Shown: positions 14,501 to 29,500, numbered from the stretch's first letter. The stretch: DNA of 64,000 bases from Hymenolepis diminuta (GCA_900708905.1 CAADRB010000014.1:1683447-1747446); one strand, 5' to 3'. Numbers and translations: made by a program. Notes: generated from the sequence alone by a model not told the origin.

Positions 14501-17500
14501 TTAAGAACACTATTTTTAAGTAATAGGAGTAAAGAATTCAAACAAGAGATCAGGCATTGTGTTGGCATGGTGATTTTGAATTTAATCAGGGGGGTTGCTG
14601 AAAATGAAATTTTTCGTTTATGGGCAGATGTTTAAAACGCCTTTAAGTACGCAAAAAAAAAACAGTTAGTCTGAGTCATACAGTAGTATTGAATTTAATA
14701 ATTCATGCTGTGACACTTATTGGCTTTACTCAACTATAGCCACCCTCACAACTTGAATATATTTGGCAAACTGCCTACAATTCTGCCCTGCACATTTTTT
14801 GGTGGTTTTGTGTCGTGGGCGTCCTTTGCTATGGTAACCATACATTTCAAACATGTGTATTTTTTTTGTATTTGAGCCACGTTCAGAACCAACTCTTTCG
14901 ATATTTTCTCGCATGACCGAGTGACGATGATGCGAGATATGATGTTCCGGATCTAGTCGATGTTCCACATCTACTTAAATCCAGATTAAGTAGTATATCC
15001 AAGTTTTTGTTTTCCTTGTAGCTGTACCCATTCGACAACCCTATCAAACGCGATACAAACTACCATTGATGAATTGGAGTGTTCTTCGTAATCAACAACT
15101 CCGTAATACCATCTTCGTTGGCATGAACGATGAAAAAATTATTGAATCCCTTGATATGGATCGTTTTGAAGAACTCTTTCGTCTCTCCTCGAATTCCATT
15201 CTTTCAAAGGCAGCCAATGAAGGCAAATCGGTCATCAATAACGGGGAAAATGCTTCCGATTCTACAACTATGATAGATGGTGATGTTCGCAATTCCGTAA
15301 CTTCTAAGAAGACCACTAAGAAACGACTTATGGATGCTAGTCGTCTTAGGTGAGAAGATTGTTTACCTTTACTATTCGCTAAAACTTCACGAATCCTGCC
15401 ACCAATATTGACTTTGGGTAGAAGGAAGATATCTTAGAGTTTCTTAGAATTTAAAATTCACATTTCCAAACCCTTGTTGTTGAGCAATGCCTACTTGTGC
15501 TATTGACATTTTAAATCACTGGATGTTCATCAATTTTGTTTTCTCTGATTTGCCAGACGCTGACTTCCCAAATCCATTGTTAAAAGCATTAACAACACCT
15601 GACTTGAGTAAAAGAAGGTATCACGGGATGGGAGAGTATCACATTCGACCACTCCGGCTGTGTTGATCAAAATTAATCAGTGTGTTTAGCCACCCAAAAC
15701 AATGGATGTGCACCAATAGGTATTGATTTCATGATTTTCTACTTGGTAGAGATGCAAATTTATCACTGTGCCACTTGAATCCGTCTGATTATTACTTGTC
15801 TCCGTAATGAACTCAAACGGCTAATTTATTTATTAGTTAGTCTGATTCTCTACACCTTATGTATATTTACGCTAGTCGATGGTAATCCTTTTTTGTGTGT
15901 TAACTCCATCCATTCTATCGAATGTATTCGCCAACTAATATAGAGCTACTTTGCCACTGATATAACAGTACGTAATCATCGGCATAATCTTAGGATACCT
16001 ATTTAGGTTTCACTGTGGCTCAGACTCAGATTAACGAAGAAGACTTGTAGCTCGAACACATTCTCTTCTACGTAGTATGCAAAAAATACACTTTGTTGTA
16101 TGTATCTTCGATATAGAAGATCGATTGGCTGCCTGGTTAGACAATTTTATAAGTACGAACGTGTAAGAACAGTAATGGGCAAACTTAGTGCTCGAGGCAC
16201 GAATTTTGTTAACAAAATCTTGTGAATTTTATTCTATCACGTCCCAATACTATCTATAAATAATATCTGAGTCTATTTGAAATTAAAAATATCACTTTTT
16301 AAGTCAATTTAAATTCCTTCAGTTGCCATTTGAGCTTGGTGTCAGTCTCAAGACTCAAATAATAGAGATTTCATGAAAATCCATAATTCTCTAATGGCTT
16401 TTTTCTGGGTTCGGTTCGTTACTAAGTTAGCATCTCTCTAAGTGACTATCCGATGCTGAAATTGTTTATACAGGGTGCGTAAGGCATCTGTGGACACTTT
16501 ACGCGCTATTAGAGTAACAGAAAAGAAAACATTTAGTGGTTGAAACTTACAGTTTCTTGAAACAAAGCAAATAAACATAACATCAACCTAGGTTTTATTC
16601 TATTTATTCTCCTTCGACCTCTCTCACCCACTCAATTTGAGTCCGAATTCGACTGCAAGCTTTCATGAGGTGGTCTTTATTGATGTCCTCCATTCCTCGG
16701 GCTATTGCTTCCATCAGAGAGAGTTTGGAGTTATGGGGATGCCTATTAACTTCCTTTTCAACCACGCTTCGCTCAGTCCCACACGTGGTAATCAAAAGGA
16801 TTAAGGTCTGGTGAGTTAGGAGGCAGTCACAGAAAGTTCGATGTGACTTGATGATGAAAATTCTCGGCCATCCATCCAATCGCGGATTTTGAGAGCTTTA
16901 TGGGATGAGGGCGAATCTTATTGGAGGACATAGGGGAGTCTTCTTTCATTGGCTACGCTCTCTATCCAAAGCGGCTTAACAACGGTAGTTTGAAGAGTCT
17001 TCACATAGGTATCTACATCTACGCTGACTCTAAGACCCGGAGGAAAAATGCTAGCAACATCGAAAAACATCACTATTGCTTGCTGGATACTTCGCGCGCA
17101 TACAAACAGTTTGAACTTCAGTGGATTCCGATCACACATACCCACCTGCCATTTCTTCGATCGACTTTTTCAAACCGGTGAAAGTTTTTTGATGGGAGAA
17201 ACACCAAAGACACTCCCGTTCTTCTGGGTGCTTCAGTGTGTTTAAGAGTCGTTTTGCACACATTAAACGATTCTTTTGAATTATTTTTGTCCATATCAAC
17301 TAACCTCGCTTAGGAACGTACGAGATTTATATCCGCGGTGTTGATGAATAGCAATCATTGTATATTGTTGTTCCTTCAGACTCTTGAAGATCTTTGGCAA
17401 GACGTTACGCGCTGACTTGCCAGGATTTTCGTCCGTCATGCCATGTCATACACTCTACTGACAAAGTCAGGTATTCTGAGTGAGTCAGAAGAGTACTCAT

Positions 17501-20500
17501 TTCTCCTCCTCGTGGCGACTAATTCATCTCCATTGTTTTCATTCAGCAGCTCCTTTCTAACTTTACAAACGAAAGATGTGGCGACTTCTAGAAATTCTGC
17601 AATTTCTGAATCCCTGTGTTTCGCTTTTATGGACACTATTACAGCGTGTATTTTCATTTCATTAGTTACAGTAGTATCTGACATGGGATCATGTGACGTA
17701 GCAAAATGCGTTAATTATTATCGGGTCAGTTTAAATTTAAAAAATACAAGTGGCATCAGATACCTTTCGCACCCTGTATATGTCAGTTCTGGTCTGTTTT
17801 GTTCATTGTATCACGTGTTCAATAGTAAACATCTTGACAGGCCCGATTGCCTCTAATTTATGACTCAAAAAACAACAAATGACAATACTAAGAAAACTTA
17901 AAACTTTCTAGAAATTTCTTTTTATTGGATATAAAAGTGCCAGAAAATGCCTCACACAAATTATGGTCTTCTTCTTTTGGTGTTTAAGCGATTGTTGGTG
18001 AAATTCACTTCAAATGTTGTTAAAAAACATTTGTAAAAAGTAGAATAAATGTTCTTCTGAATTAAACATTAAGATAATAGTTCTTAAAAACTTTTCTAAT
18101 AGATTAACCCTTATTATTTGAACTATGAGAGTACGCTCTGTTCTCCCCACAGACAGATGACTCATGGACAACCATGAGAGTATGGCAAGCGCTGATAGTC
18201 CCAGGACCAACCATTTACTAGACAGGCTTCTGAAATTGCAGGGCTCTTCGTAATGGTTGGTCTGTGTATTCTCAATCAATCATCTCCGTTCCCAGTTTAT
18301 GCATAAATCGTTCACAGTAGTAATCTACTCAATCATTAATTTCATTTCAGATGTCTACTTCTAATCGGGTCTCTGAAACCATTACTGTAATACGAGAGTA
18401 ACACTTTCTACTGCTAACTGGTTTGTTCATAGAATCAAGCTGGTTACATTAAAGCCTGGGATGGCTGAAACTCCATCCCTAGTCCGCTTAGCTATCCGTC
18501 AAATTTAAAAGGTCCTTATCTCAACGGTTCTTGTTAATGTGCATGTTTGTATCTCTTGTGAATTGTACCTTGTGTGTATTCGTTCGCATAAACATTTCGC
18601 CTTCGATTGTTTATTGCGTGCACATAGACCTTATCTTAGATACTCTAGCTCGCTTAGTCTGTATTGTGAATCTGGAGAAATAGGATATGCGGGAGTGTAT
18701 AGATCTAATTACGTGTCTACTTAGGTCTCAGTCACTCCTTCGTCGAGATGTGTCAAACAATGAGGTGTAATATATTTCAAATGGATAACTTTGAAAGTGC
18801 CAACGTTGGAAATGATGACCAACTTTGCTCCGTTTCGAGAAGGTCTAGGTCTAGGTCCGAAATTCAGATCAATGGCTAACTGGAGTTGCTGGAGTTTTAG
18901 GAGAATTGCATTTACTGCAGTGCACGAATAGTCTTATCTCAAAAATGTCTGCATAAATTAAATGTCATCACAGACCTGAAATCACCTCCTAATTACCTTT
19001 CCTCTCAGAGTAAGGGAAAAGTTGATAGAACGCGTCAAATTAGTCTGCAGCTCCCTCATTGAAGTTGATGAGACCATGACAGGCTCAAATAGTGCTCAAA
19101 ACCGATGCTCAGGGTACCAGCTGTTATCAAGTTAGACGTAAATCTCGTTCTTTGTGAATTAGGAGTGACGTGATCAACCTTCTTATCTTTGCTCATTTAC
19201 ATCATCCATCACCAATCTCGTTTTGCTTTTGATCTGGATGTCACTGAGGGTCGAGATCATAGGTGGCACGGATCAGTTCTCATAACGGAGGTAGTGAAAA
19301 GTGGAGCGTGGTCAAGTATTATTTATTATACCCTGTAGCAGTCTGACTCAGAAGAAGGGGGAGGGAAGAACTTCGGCTCAGCGTTTCCCCTATGAGGAAA
19401 AGAATCTGTTAAATGTAGTTCATAGATACCTGGGAAATGATTGGCTACCAGGTTAGCCAATTACTGCAATAGAGACGAGATTACACTATTAGGCATGGCT
19501 GTGAAAGACCAATAATCAATAATCCAGTGTAAGAAGTGTGAGACCTGTGAATTTCTCTCAAGAGCACCAGAATGATTCGATGTGGTGTTNTAGTAATTGT
19601 CAAACCCATATTTCGGCTTAGCTTTCGACGTTCCTCCTACCTTCTGTCAGAATACCTTCTCCCTGCACTAGCTTCTTTATTCTCATTTAGGAGTATTACT
19701 ACTGATTCCCTTCCTCAACTTCATCTTGTATCGTGGTTGAAACGATGTCTTAGTAGGTCCGACGATAGCTGTCCTACACCTAGTTTATGTCCTCTCCATT
19801 ACCCAAGTGAAATTGCAGGTAAACCGACAAATATTTTTAGTGTATCGGTGATATCAGATTCAAGATCAGATGAAAGAGAGGGGTTTTGGATATGTTCTCT
19901 CTCGTTATCCTTTTTGGAGTGTTGAAATTCGCTGTTTATTCATAGATACTATTGCACTTGTAACTGGAAAAAGGGAAGTGATGCGTATTTTTAGTGCTTT
20001 TTTCGTCCTCCTTCTTGAACTAAATTTAAATCTACCGAGGGAGTCTGTTTTTATATCTCCTTACACCAGCTGTTGTTATTGTGTGTTTACTTCACGACCA
20101 ACTTTATGTTGTTTGGGGTTGGAAACAAAATCAGTGTCCCTTTCATGCGAACGGATCTTTGATATGGTATGGCAAAATGGGATGAGGTTTTATTAAGCAA
20201 CCTCTTAAATATGCTGGGTACCTGAGAAATATATAGCTCTAATTATTGAATTGTAGAAATACATTCGCTCGCAGTTTTTTAAACTCATGGGACTCCATTA
20301 TTAATCCTATTGTTTTGCGTTCATGATAGTCACGATCCATCGCAATCTTTAGATTTAAACATCAGGTATGCCGACTTCATATTATGTGCCGATGTCCTGC
20401 CACATTCTTGAACATTTAGAAAGTGTTTGAAGATCTTAGGAAGTTAATTTTTGACAATTTCATTGATTTCATTTTTTAAAGTTACATTTCTTTATTAGAT

Positions 20501-23500
20501 AATATGTGGTATGTGGTAGATAACACGATTGCAATTTGATCAGATCGTATGTTTATTAAGAATACTCTTAACTCTTGACAATTTCCGTAGATGGTCATTA
20601 GTGCAGACGTGTCTTTTACCCTTCCTAAATAATCTTTTAAATCAAAGTTCAACTTGGAGAAATTATATGAAATCCGTAATGGTTATGAAATCCTTAATAA
20701 TGAAAATGCGAAATTGGAATTTGATTATTCTAATTAGTTATTGTATCATTCGCGCAGTGGTTGACGTGCACGTTTACTAATCCGGAGTTCCTGGGTTCGA
20801 TTCCCATCGGACATAACCAACCGTACTGGTTATGTCTGACTAGTATAGAGGGTGGTAGAATTCCAGTCAGTTCAGTGATATCATGCTTTCCTAAATGGGT
20901 TTGGGGATTGCTACGTTAATGTTTGTCCAGCATTGTAATGCAAATTGATTACAACGACTGTGACCTAAATCGAAGTTGTGGTTAGTGCGGTCATTGTTTA
21001 TCTAAGCCAGTGAAATAGTAACTTGATGGTATTAACTGCTATTCGAGCTTTCTTGCCAGATGCAAACCTGTAAGGTAGAAATTGCCCATACATTCACTCT
21101 TATTATTTTGCGTTGCTGGATGTGTACTTACACATAATAGTTTAAAATCAAACCTACTCAATGAAATGAAAAGCAAATATTTCCATGAATGGGATCTCTA
21201 GAACGAAACGCTACAAGTCGAAGCTGGAAAAGAATGTTGAAATCAACAAAATGTTATAATAAGGCCTCATAGATGCCTTTTTATCACCCGAAGTTGTAAG
21301 CTATGCATTCTTTTGTTTAATCTGCAACCGCGATACAATCTTTATATAAATTGACATATCGTTACAAATTTAACGGGGAAACTAGAATTTTCAGTGTGAT
21401 TGCAGATATGGCAAGATCATAAGAGGAGACTTCATAATTCGTTACGAAGCTGGATGGGCACTTTCTTGACTGATTATCCAGTTTGTAATTATGTGTTATA
21501 CAATCCAATCAAAATATTTTTATGACTTAAGGAAGTGACGCATCCGAAAATTTACACACTCATAATTTTTGGGTTATGGATCTACTAAAACAATGTAAAT
21601 ATGTCATCGGAAAACGAGATATAGACAAAATGGCTTTTTTGTTTGACTACTAACGTATTAGCAGCGATTTATAAGTAATAATTGCATGTGTTGAGGCAAC
21701 TAGCCAACTTAGGATCAACTTCCCGAATAGGCGTAGGCGACAAGAGCGGAATTCTGGTCTTGTTTGTAGAACCGCTGGCTTGACGACTGGAGGCTTTACT
21801 GAGGGCTTCGTTGGCTCGATTGACTTTTGAAGGTACAACCGGCTGAGTTGGCTTGGTTGCCGGTGTGACAGGCTTTTCCAATGGCTTAGATGGCAAGGTT
21901 TTAGGTTCTGACTGGCAAAGCTGGGTTGATCGGTTCTGTGGGAAGTACAGATGCGAGCCTAGTTTGAAGTTCCACTGGCTTAGTTGTCAGAAGTTCAACT
22001 GCTTTCGCATGAAAAAAACTATTGGCTTATTTGGCAATGTCATGATTGGCTTGACAACTGAAGGCTCAGGAATAACTGGTGTTGACGTAACTATTGATCT
22101 GATTTGCTTTGTATGCTTGGGCACAACCTGTGGGTTCTCATTCGGTTTGGCCGGTTTCGCAATAGGCTTCGTGGGCATGATTGGTTTGACTGGTTTGGTT
22201 GAGTTGATCGGTTTGTCAGAAAGGACTGGTGGTTTGGTAACAGGAGGCTGTGGCTTAATCACAGAATGAGGAGCTTATTGTTTGTCATAGGCTGACAAAA
22301 CGGGTTTCACTGGTGGTTGCACAATGGCTTTATTTGGTTTAGTTGGTGGTACAGCAAGTGGGTCAACAAGTGGACAAACCTGAGGCATGGATGTAGAGCA
22401 TTGTTCCGTCGCAGCAAGCTCGGGACGAAGCGCTTTGGCAATTTTGAGAAGACACAGAGTGAAATCATCAGGGATATTGGCAGAAATGAAGGTAGTATTA
22501 ACAGATGGCTCTGCAACTGATTCGGATATTGTTGGATCGATGGCTGGTTCAGTCTCTGTTTCAGAATAAGAATATTCCTCATAGCAATCCTGCAATACTT
22601 CGACCATTTCAGGATTCATTTTCTCAGTCAGTAGCATTAAACATTGCCTCACATCACTGCCTCCAGTTGATTTAACGATAGTGGCAGTTTTCAATTCAGT
22701 AGTAACAGGATCGAAGGTGAATTCTGCTTCAGTTTAGAAGTAAGAGTGCTTCTCTCTACACTTATTTCAAAACAAATGGGGAGTTCGGAGTATAAGTGTT
22801 TCACCACTCCATTAAATCAGAGTAGGTTTCTACTGGAAGTTCTGGTTTAGATTCAATCTGGTCATTTTCAGTATAGATGGTGGGATGAACGATAGGTTCG
22901 ATGGCTGTAGACTCGTCGATGGTTGGGTTGAGAATGAGGTGATCAAGGAATTATCGGGGTATGAAATTTCCTTAACACTTGTCTGCATGTTCACCGCTAA
23001 TTTACTACTCAGCTTTTTCTACTAACCTCATCGGACAATTACGAACATCGAAGTCGGAGGTAGAATTGATAAGATCAACAGGAGTCCGACGACGGAATTA
23101 GTGTTTGGTTCGTGGGATCATCAACGAGTTCTGTTTGAGTTTCGAAGCTAGTAATTTCCTTAGTACATGGTTCAAGGATAGCTGTATGTCTGACTTCTGT
23201 CTTTGTATATATTTTGTAGTAATCAAACGTCCCACTATTCCTTCTGTTTTGCATCTTAAGAGGCGGTTGTTAAGCGTTACTAGGATGGATGTCAAAACAA
23301 CCTAGGCATTCGATTACCATATTTGGTGTGACTTTGGTACTACCAACCTTTCCATATCGACTTTATCCAATGTTTTGTCTTCTTCGTGTCTTTCTCATAC
23401 CTCGGCATTTAAGCAGCTTATGGAATTTTTCCCGTTTTCTAATGCTTGCTTTTTAAGCTTTAAACTGCAGTTTTATTAAATTTTCTGCTTAATGTTTGCA

Positions 23501-26500
23501 AGGCTGCTTTGGTCTATGTGCCCACTTTGAATATCGTTAATTTACGGTTGAATCAGAATCGGGGAAGTCGGAGTATTGAAAGAGTTTTACCTTTTTGAGT
23601 TAGGAGATTATTCAGCTTATAAACTTACTTTCTCTGTTCCATTTTCGGAATTTTACACCTAGGTTTCTTTGTGAGTTTATGTCTGCAATATTCCAACCTT
23701 TTTGGCTCGATAACTCATTTGAGTGGTTTGTCTTTCCATCTTATTAAATTTATCTCTTACAATTGTCAAAAGCAGCTATTTCATACAAAAGCGGAAGTAA
23801 CTCAGTGTGAACCCTATTCTAGTATGTGAAGGACCAGTGGAAAGAAATTTGGTACATACAATGCGACATTTATTATTAAATGGTTGTTGAATGTGCGTAT
23901 CAATATTCAAATAACGTTGTTTTCATTCTCTTAGATGTATGGGTATCCTTCTACGTTATCTTGAGTCAGAGAAATTCACTCTCACGAAGCTCTGGGAAAG
24001 TATCACGAACTTGGATGTGAGTTTGGATGTCGCGGACCGCATCTTGCACCAACTTCCAACCCAAGAGGAGGCCCGGATGTATCTTAACTACGAGTTCACT
24101 GAAGGCCAACCTGTTGATCTGTTGACTGATGAAGATCGTCTTCTCCTCAATCTCTGTAAAGTCAATCGTCTGGGTGCGAAGTTGGAAGTCATTGTGCTTA
24201 TGAACACTTTCGACTCCACTCTTGCCTCCCTGCTTCCTGTAAGTTGATTTTGTTATTGAATTTCTCTGACTATGTTGAGCCACTGTAAAATGATTCATTT
24301 AAAAAAGAGGTTCGCCCATCACATGGCAGGTATTTTCTTTTAATATGAAATGATTCGTGATTTGTAATCTTCTTATTGGTTTTCCATCTTATTTATTTAC
24401 TCTTAGCACTGTTCATCTCTCAACAATTTAGCTATTTACCGATTTTATCGTTATTAAAACCTTCACTTTCGAGTTCTTTTCTGCTTTCTTTCTGCTTACA
24501 AGACCACCTCCTCCCATCCGTTCCTTCTGAATAAATTATTCTACCACGGATTCCGTTTCCATCCTATCTTGTTGTAGTCGAGTTCTTTTAGTTTGGAAGG
24601 GCTGTAACTTGAAGCACATCTCGTAAATACGCTGATTTATTAATTGCAGCATGCACACGCAGGTCATCACTGTACATTATTAGCACTCATGTCCTTTCTG
24701 TTTCCATTCTTCTTCTTTATCGCTGTCATTCTTCAATAAATACTGTCAATAGTTCCCATTGCTTCTCCTTACTGCTCTGGGATAAATTAGTCTTTTACAA
24801 GCTTAACTAGTTCTCCTCACTCGTGTTAATTTATCTCTTAGCTAGAGTGTATACCCTAACTTACAATTTTGGGAAAAAATGTGATATGAAATGTGGGATT
24901 TACTTTTTATCTCCTACTTTTGCAATTTAATAGTGCAGTCTCCAAAAGTACACTGAATTTGGTTTTGTTCTGACAATGACCAGGAATATCACTGCTTCTC
25001 CGTATGGCTTGAAATCATTGATAATGACTGGCATTCAATAGTTCCCTGAGACTGAGTTTTATAGTATGTGTAGCGGGGATAAGCTTGATTGGTTCTACTG
25101 AAGACTTATTTCGTCTTTTGCAACCGGTAAATTTTGAAATTCGAATTTAAATGTTTACTTCATAGCTTTTGTTGGAATTTGGTAGTTTGACAGAAGTTTC
25201 ACTGCTAGAGGATTACTTAGATGCCCTATAATTTATATCCGGCAGTTAAAAGTTTTCTTCATTTTCTCATTAGTTGGATTAAAATTTTTAATAAAGTCGT
25301 TTAATGTTGCCACTTTTTGGGTAGGGGGAATTGAATTGATTTTAAAAAATGAGGAATATTAAATAAAATATTTCTTATAAATTCTCAGTGCCAATACGAC
25401 CGCTTCCCAAGATTTCTGAATGAAGTTAATTTAGTTACTACAGTTGGGAAGGGAGATCTTGTTTTGTTTTTTTAAACATTTGAACTTGATTTGGGTTATC
25501 TTTTTGCAGAATTTTGTAATTGGTTCGAGTTGAGAAGGCAACCCTGTCTGTATTGGTAAAGTATTAAGACCAACCCAAGAATTAGAATATAAATTTTGAT
25601 TTGTTCACTTCTTAGTAGACAAACGAGATTAATTTCATGGTGGGGAGGGGGAGGAAAATTAATCACATTCAGGTGTCGCCTTGTCTTATTTAGAATTTAT
25701 CATGGAACTAGATTCTGCGAACTTGAGTCATGTTTGTCAGTGGTCTACCAGTTCCTTCGAAATCATTGTATGAGCCTACTTTGTTTGTGTCTACTTAATA
25801 TTGCAAGGCTAAAGTTGACTCTGACTAAGAAAAAGAGAGACTTCCTTCTAATTTTGTGGAGGCTATTTATGGGGATAAAAGTATCGTCATATCATTAACG
25901 TTTCGAGGTTAACCAATTCGATAAGGGGTTTTATAAGTCCCAAGCGTGTTAGAAGTAGGCTCGCAAACCTTACTGGAGTAAAGGGAAGCACACACGCCTG
26001 CACGCAGAATGACCAATCAGCCAAACATCGTCGACCGTTGGCGAGATCTGGCGATAGAGCATAGGCAAGATAGCCGCTCTCTCCATTTGAATTCCTCATC
26101 CCGAGGCTTTGCCTACTCTGTGACTATGTATGGAAAAAACCAAATTAAAAGTCAAATAGTTCTTTTAATTCTTCACACGGAGTTTATACGTTGCTTAACC
26201 CTAACCTCACTTTGGATTCAATGTTGAAAGTACATATTGACGGTTGTTAGCCCCAAGCGTGTTCTCACTTCTCTTGTTTTTTTGGCCTGAAGTACATCCA
26301 CAATTTAAGTGCGCACACCTGGCCTGGTTCCTGTTTTATTTCACCATGTGGTGTACTTATTTAAGAAGGTTTTATATCTTCTAGCCGCCGCACGTTTGCT
26401 ATTTAATTAATTTACTCACTTCATCATCTAATGGAATTCAATTATTCATGGTGAATCTAATTACAGATCAATGTCTAAAAATTAAGCAAAAGCCTATCTA

Positions 26501-29500
26501 ACTGTTGATTTTATCTCAATTACATTTATTGCATTCTTATAATCAATAGAATCAAGGAAATATTTTAGGTGTTTTTTCTCTTCTATTTGATGAGCGAAGA
26601 AATTCCTTTCTGAAAGGCTTTATTTTAGTTATAATTTAGTTTTTCTCGTTTATTTATTTGCAGTATGAATCAGAGATTCAATTTTTATACAGTTATGCAA
26701 TTGTATATTGTATATTATTACCCACAACGAGCCAGAACATTTTTACATATTTTTTCACTGTAGGAAGGCACATGAAACCAGTTAGCAGTAAGTCTGATGA
26801 ATGATAAGGAGGAGATCGAAAAGACTTTAAGAGTAAAGTCAAGGTATCAAAATGTCCTACTTCATTTAATTTTTTGAGTTTAGTTGTACAACATATATTT
26901 AATAGGTATTTCACATTCTAAAATTCCTGATTTGTCCTCTCTGTTACTTAGCAAATTTTTGTATCTAATTCTGTCCAATGCTCATTGATCGGTTGTTTAT
27001 ATATGATGATCGGCCTTATCATTTCAGTTAATTTTCTTTTCCAACTGTTGAGAAAGCCGAATGATCTTAGATCAATAATGAAGGATGACTCTGGGCTTTC
27101 GAAAATTACTCTTTGGTCGCATTCTTTATGAAAATGCGTTGACTCAAACCCCCCACTTCTCATATCTAAACGAGATTATGGAGTCTCCTTTTTACTGTAA
27201 CAGTTCTGTTTGATTTATGAGTATACCTGCACTAATATCCCTACGCGCGTCCTTGTCTAAGTGACTCATGTAAATTGTCTTTGTATTCCATACACGACAC
27301 GCGCTTGTCATTTATATACTTGCGCATTTCCCTCATCTCTTACCCTCTTCAATCCTCATCGTAATTTATTTAATACGCTTTGGTCTACACAACTATTTGC
27401 GTTCTACTTTTGGAACTGTTGTTCGTTGTTGTTAGTTGTTAGCTCTGGCCTTAGCTTCTACGATCTGGTTCTGGTTCAGTAGCTGCTACAATTTGGTGGC
27501 TCTGTGAGCATTCGCCTTCCTGCGCAGCAATAACTCCTTCCATGATCATATTAATTTAGTGTCTCCCAGAAGTAGTTTCCGATAGACGTCTTGGCCATAT
27601 TTAGACTTCATGTAGAAGTCATTCCTCGTTTTACTTAGCTAAAACATGCTAGTAGTCTTTTTGAAATATGTCGCTTATTATTCTTCATCAAGTTTATGTT
27701 TAGGGTCCATTTTTTCCATTCTATTTGATAAAAAAACTTCTGTTTAATGTGCCTGTTTATCTTATCGGAAACGTGCATACAAAGAATGCGTATGTTTTGG
27801 CCAACCAACTGTACTTACTTCTGAATGCGAATTGAATCAACCAAAATAATTTTCACCAAATGTTGTATTTTCCCGTCATTTTTATTGTATAATTTGATAT
27901 TTTCGATGATTATCTGTGGATTGTAAGATGTAATTAATATTATTACCGCCATTGGTAACGCCAAAGGAATTACAATTTTTGAATATGAGAAACTATCTGG
28001 ATTCAGTCCGGAAAAGTTGGAGGAAGTTGAGATGTTGAATAGAAGTGGAGATTAAAGTCCGAACATTATAGGAGGCTTAATTCAATTGAGTTTGAGTATT
28101 AGTGAATTTTATCAAATTTTGACAAATTTCAGATTTCTGGATTTGATCCCTAGTTTCATCGATTTCTAAGTGAGTTCATGTCCTCAGTGTTCAAAATTTC
28201 CGTCAAAAGCTGCTACCTTTTAGTGTATGACTAAATCCTTTTTATGATGATCATTTTCAGGTGGAGTAAAAGGTAATTTGATACGATTTCTTTTCATTTT
28301 GTATTTGTTAAAAGGATTAGACACACTGGTTTGTGATTATTGTTCCTTTTGGTCGTCATAATCTTACCATTGGAGGCATAGCAGCAATAAATAGAGCGCG
28401 AACGCCCCCTAAGATTCTTTTAGCAATATCTCTTTATTATACTCTTTAGACAAACGGATGCATAGCCATAAGGTTATAATTCGGGGAAGGGGTAGAGAGA
28501 TTTAATTCACCGGAATCGGGATTTTTCCTCCTTCGCTACTCAGCTTAAAAGAATACGCTATTATTTTTCTGCTGCTTTCTCAAAAATCTCACACGAGACT
28601 CATTTTAAATTTAATGTCAATGTTGCAGACGGTATTTAGATATGTGACGTTTTAACCACTCCGTTGTCTTTATAAATCTGGAAATTGAGCACTGAAGGTT
28701 CTTACTGAGCGTTACTCCTGTGTAACAGCGATCCCGAGATTCGTGGAGTTATACTTTGTAACGTCCTACCAAAAGACGCCATTCTTGTTCAAATTAATAT
28801 ATAAATGACTCCCCTTTGCAGAAAATCTCGGCAGTCTACATGGCATCCCTCAATCTGAAAAAGAGCGAGAAGTTCAAACGTCTGTTGGAATTGGTCCTGG
28901 CCTTTGGAAATTACATGAACAGTTGTCGTCGTGGCGTAGCCTATGGATTCCGACTACAGAGTCTAGAAATTGTAAGTCGCCATCCCTTTCACAATGGTTT
29001 AATTTGTTAAACTTGCCAAGTTTCAACACATTTTTCCATAATTTGATCATTATTTATTACGTTCTCGACATTATTTTACTCTTTTGCATGCATATTGTCA
29101 GTCGCCGCATTTCGTTTGCTTTATCACGCTATAGATTTGGTGAAAAGAAACCATTATCGAAGATGGTGTAGTAATATGCATTCTAGTTAAGGACGTCGCA
29201 AATCCTTTTGTCGTTTGATTGGAAATTCTCTTGATCTGAATATCACTGAAACGAGTTTCGTACAAATTTAATGACTTGGCACATTCTTAAACGTTCCTTA
29301 TATGGGTCACTTTCCCACCCTCATTCGTTCCTAAGTTGTATCATTTATCTGTCTCTTACCCACACTTTGGGGTCTAAGAGTACGAAGAAAGGCAAAGGTT
29401 CAGTAATGATAAAGTGGAAAAACTGTAGATAGAGAGGAGCTGACTGTAGTAGTTGACCCGTAGGAGTTGAAGAGGCTCGATCCTAATAGATTTGTGTTGG

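Larger units (their letters stand above)
8598..15021 (+). other. FMNL intron, 6.4 kb, repeat-bearing
   Basis: It carries a reverse-strand SINE (about 9105-9312), a long dispersed repeat (about 9950-10310, partner at 37415), a short repeat (about 10735-10835, partner at 19430) and a possible Gypsy gag zinc-knuckle remnant (14726-14968, minus). No formin exon is visible: the flanking exons already join in phase. Confidence 0.5.
15350..23934 (+). other. FMNL largest intron, 8.6 kb
   Basis: It hosts the mariner element (16471-17776), short repeats near 18435 and 19430, a tRNA-derived SINE (20745-20880) and an antisense decayed gene (21669-23230). Position 19590 is an unresolved base (n). Confidence 0.6.

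Noticed and set aside
18010..18279. Minus-strand frame with a hydrophobic stretch ([16 protein letters not shown])
   Set aside because: No start context, family or partner; likely chance in AT-rich intron.
20757..20815. tRNA gene with GGGTTCGATTCCC B box
   Set aside because: No convincing acceptor stem or anticodon arm; the tail is shared with other SINE copies.
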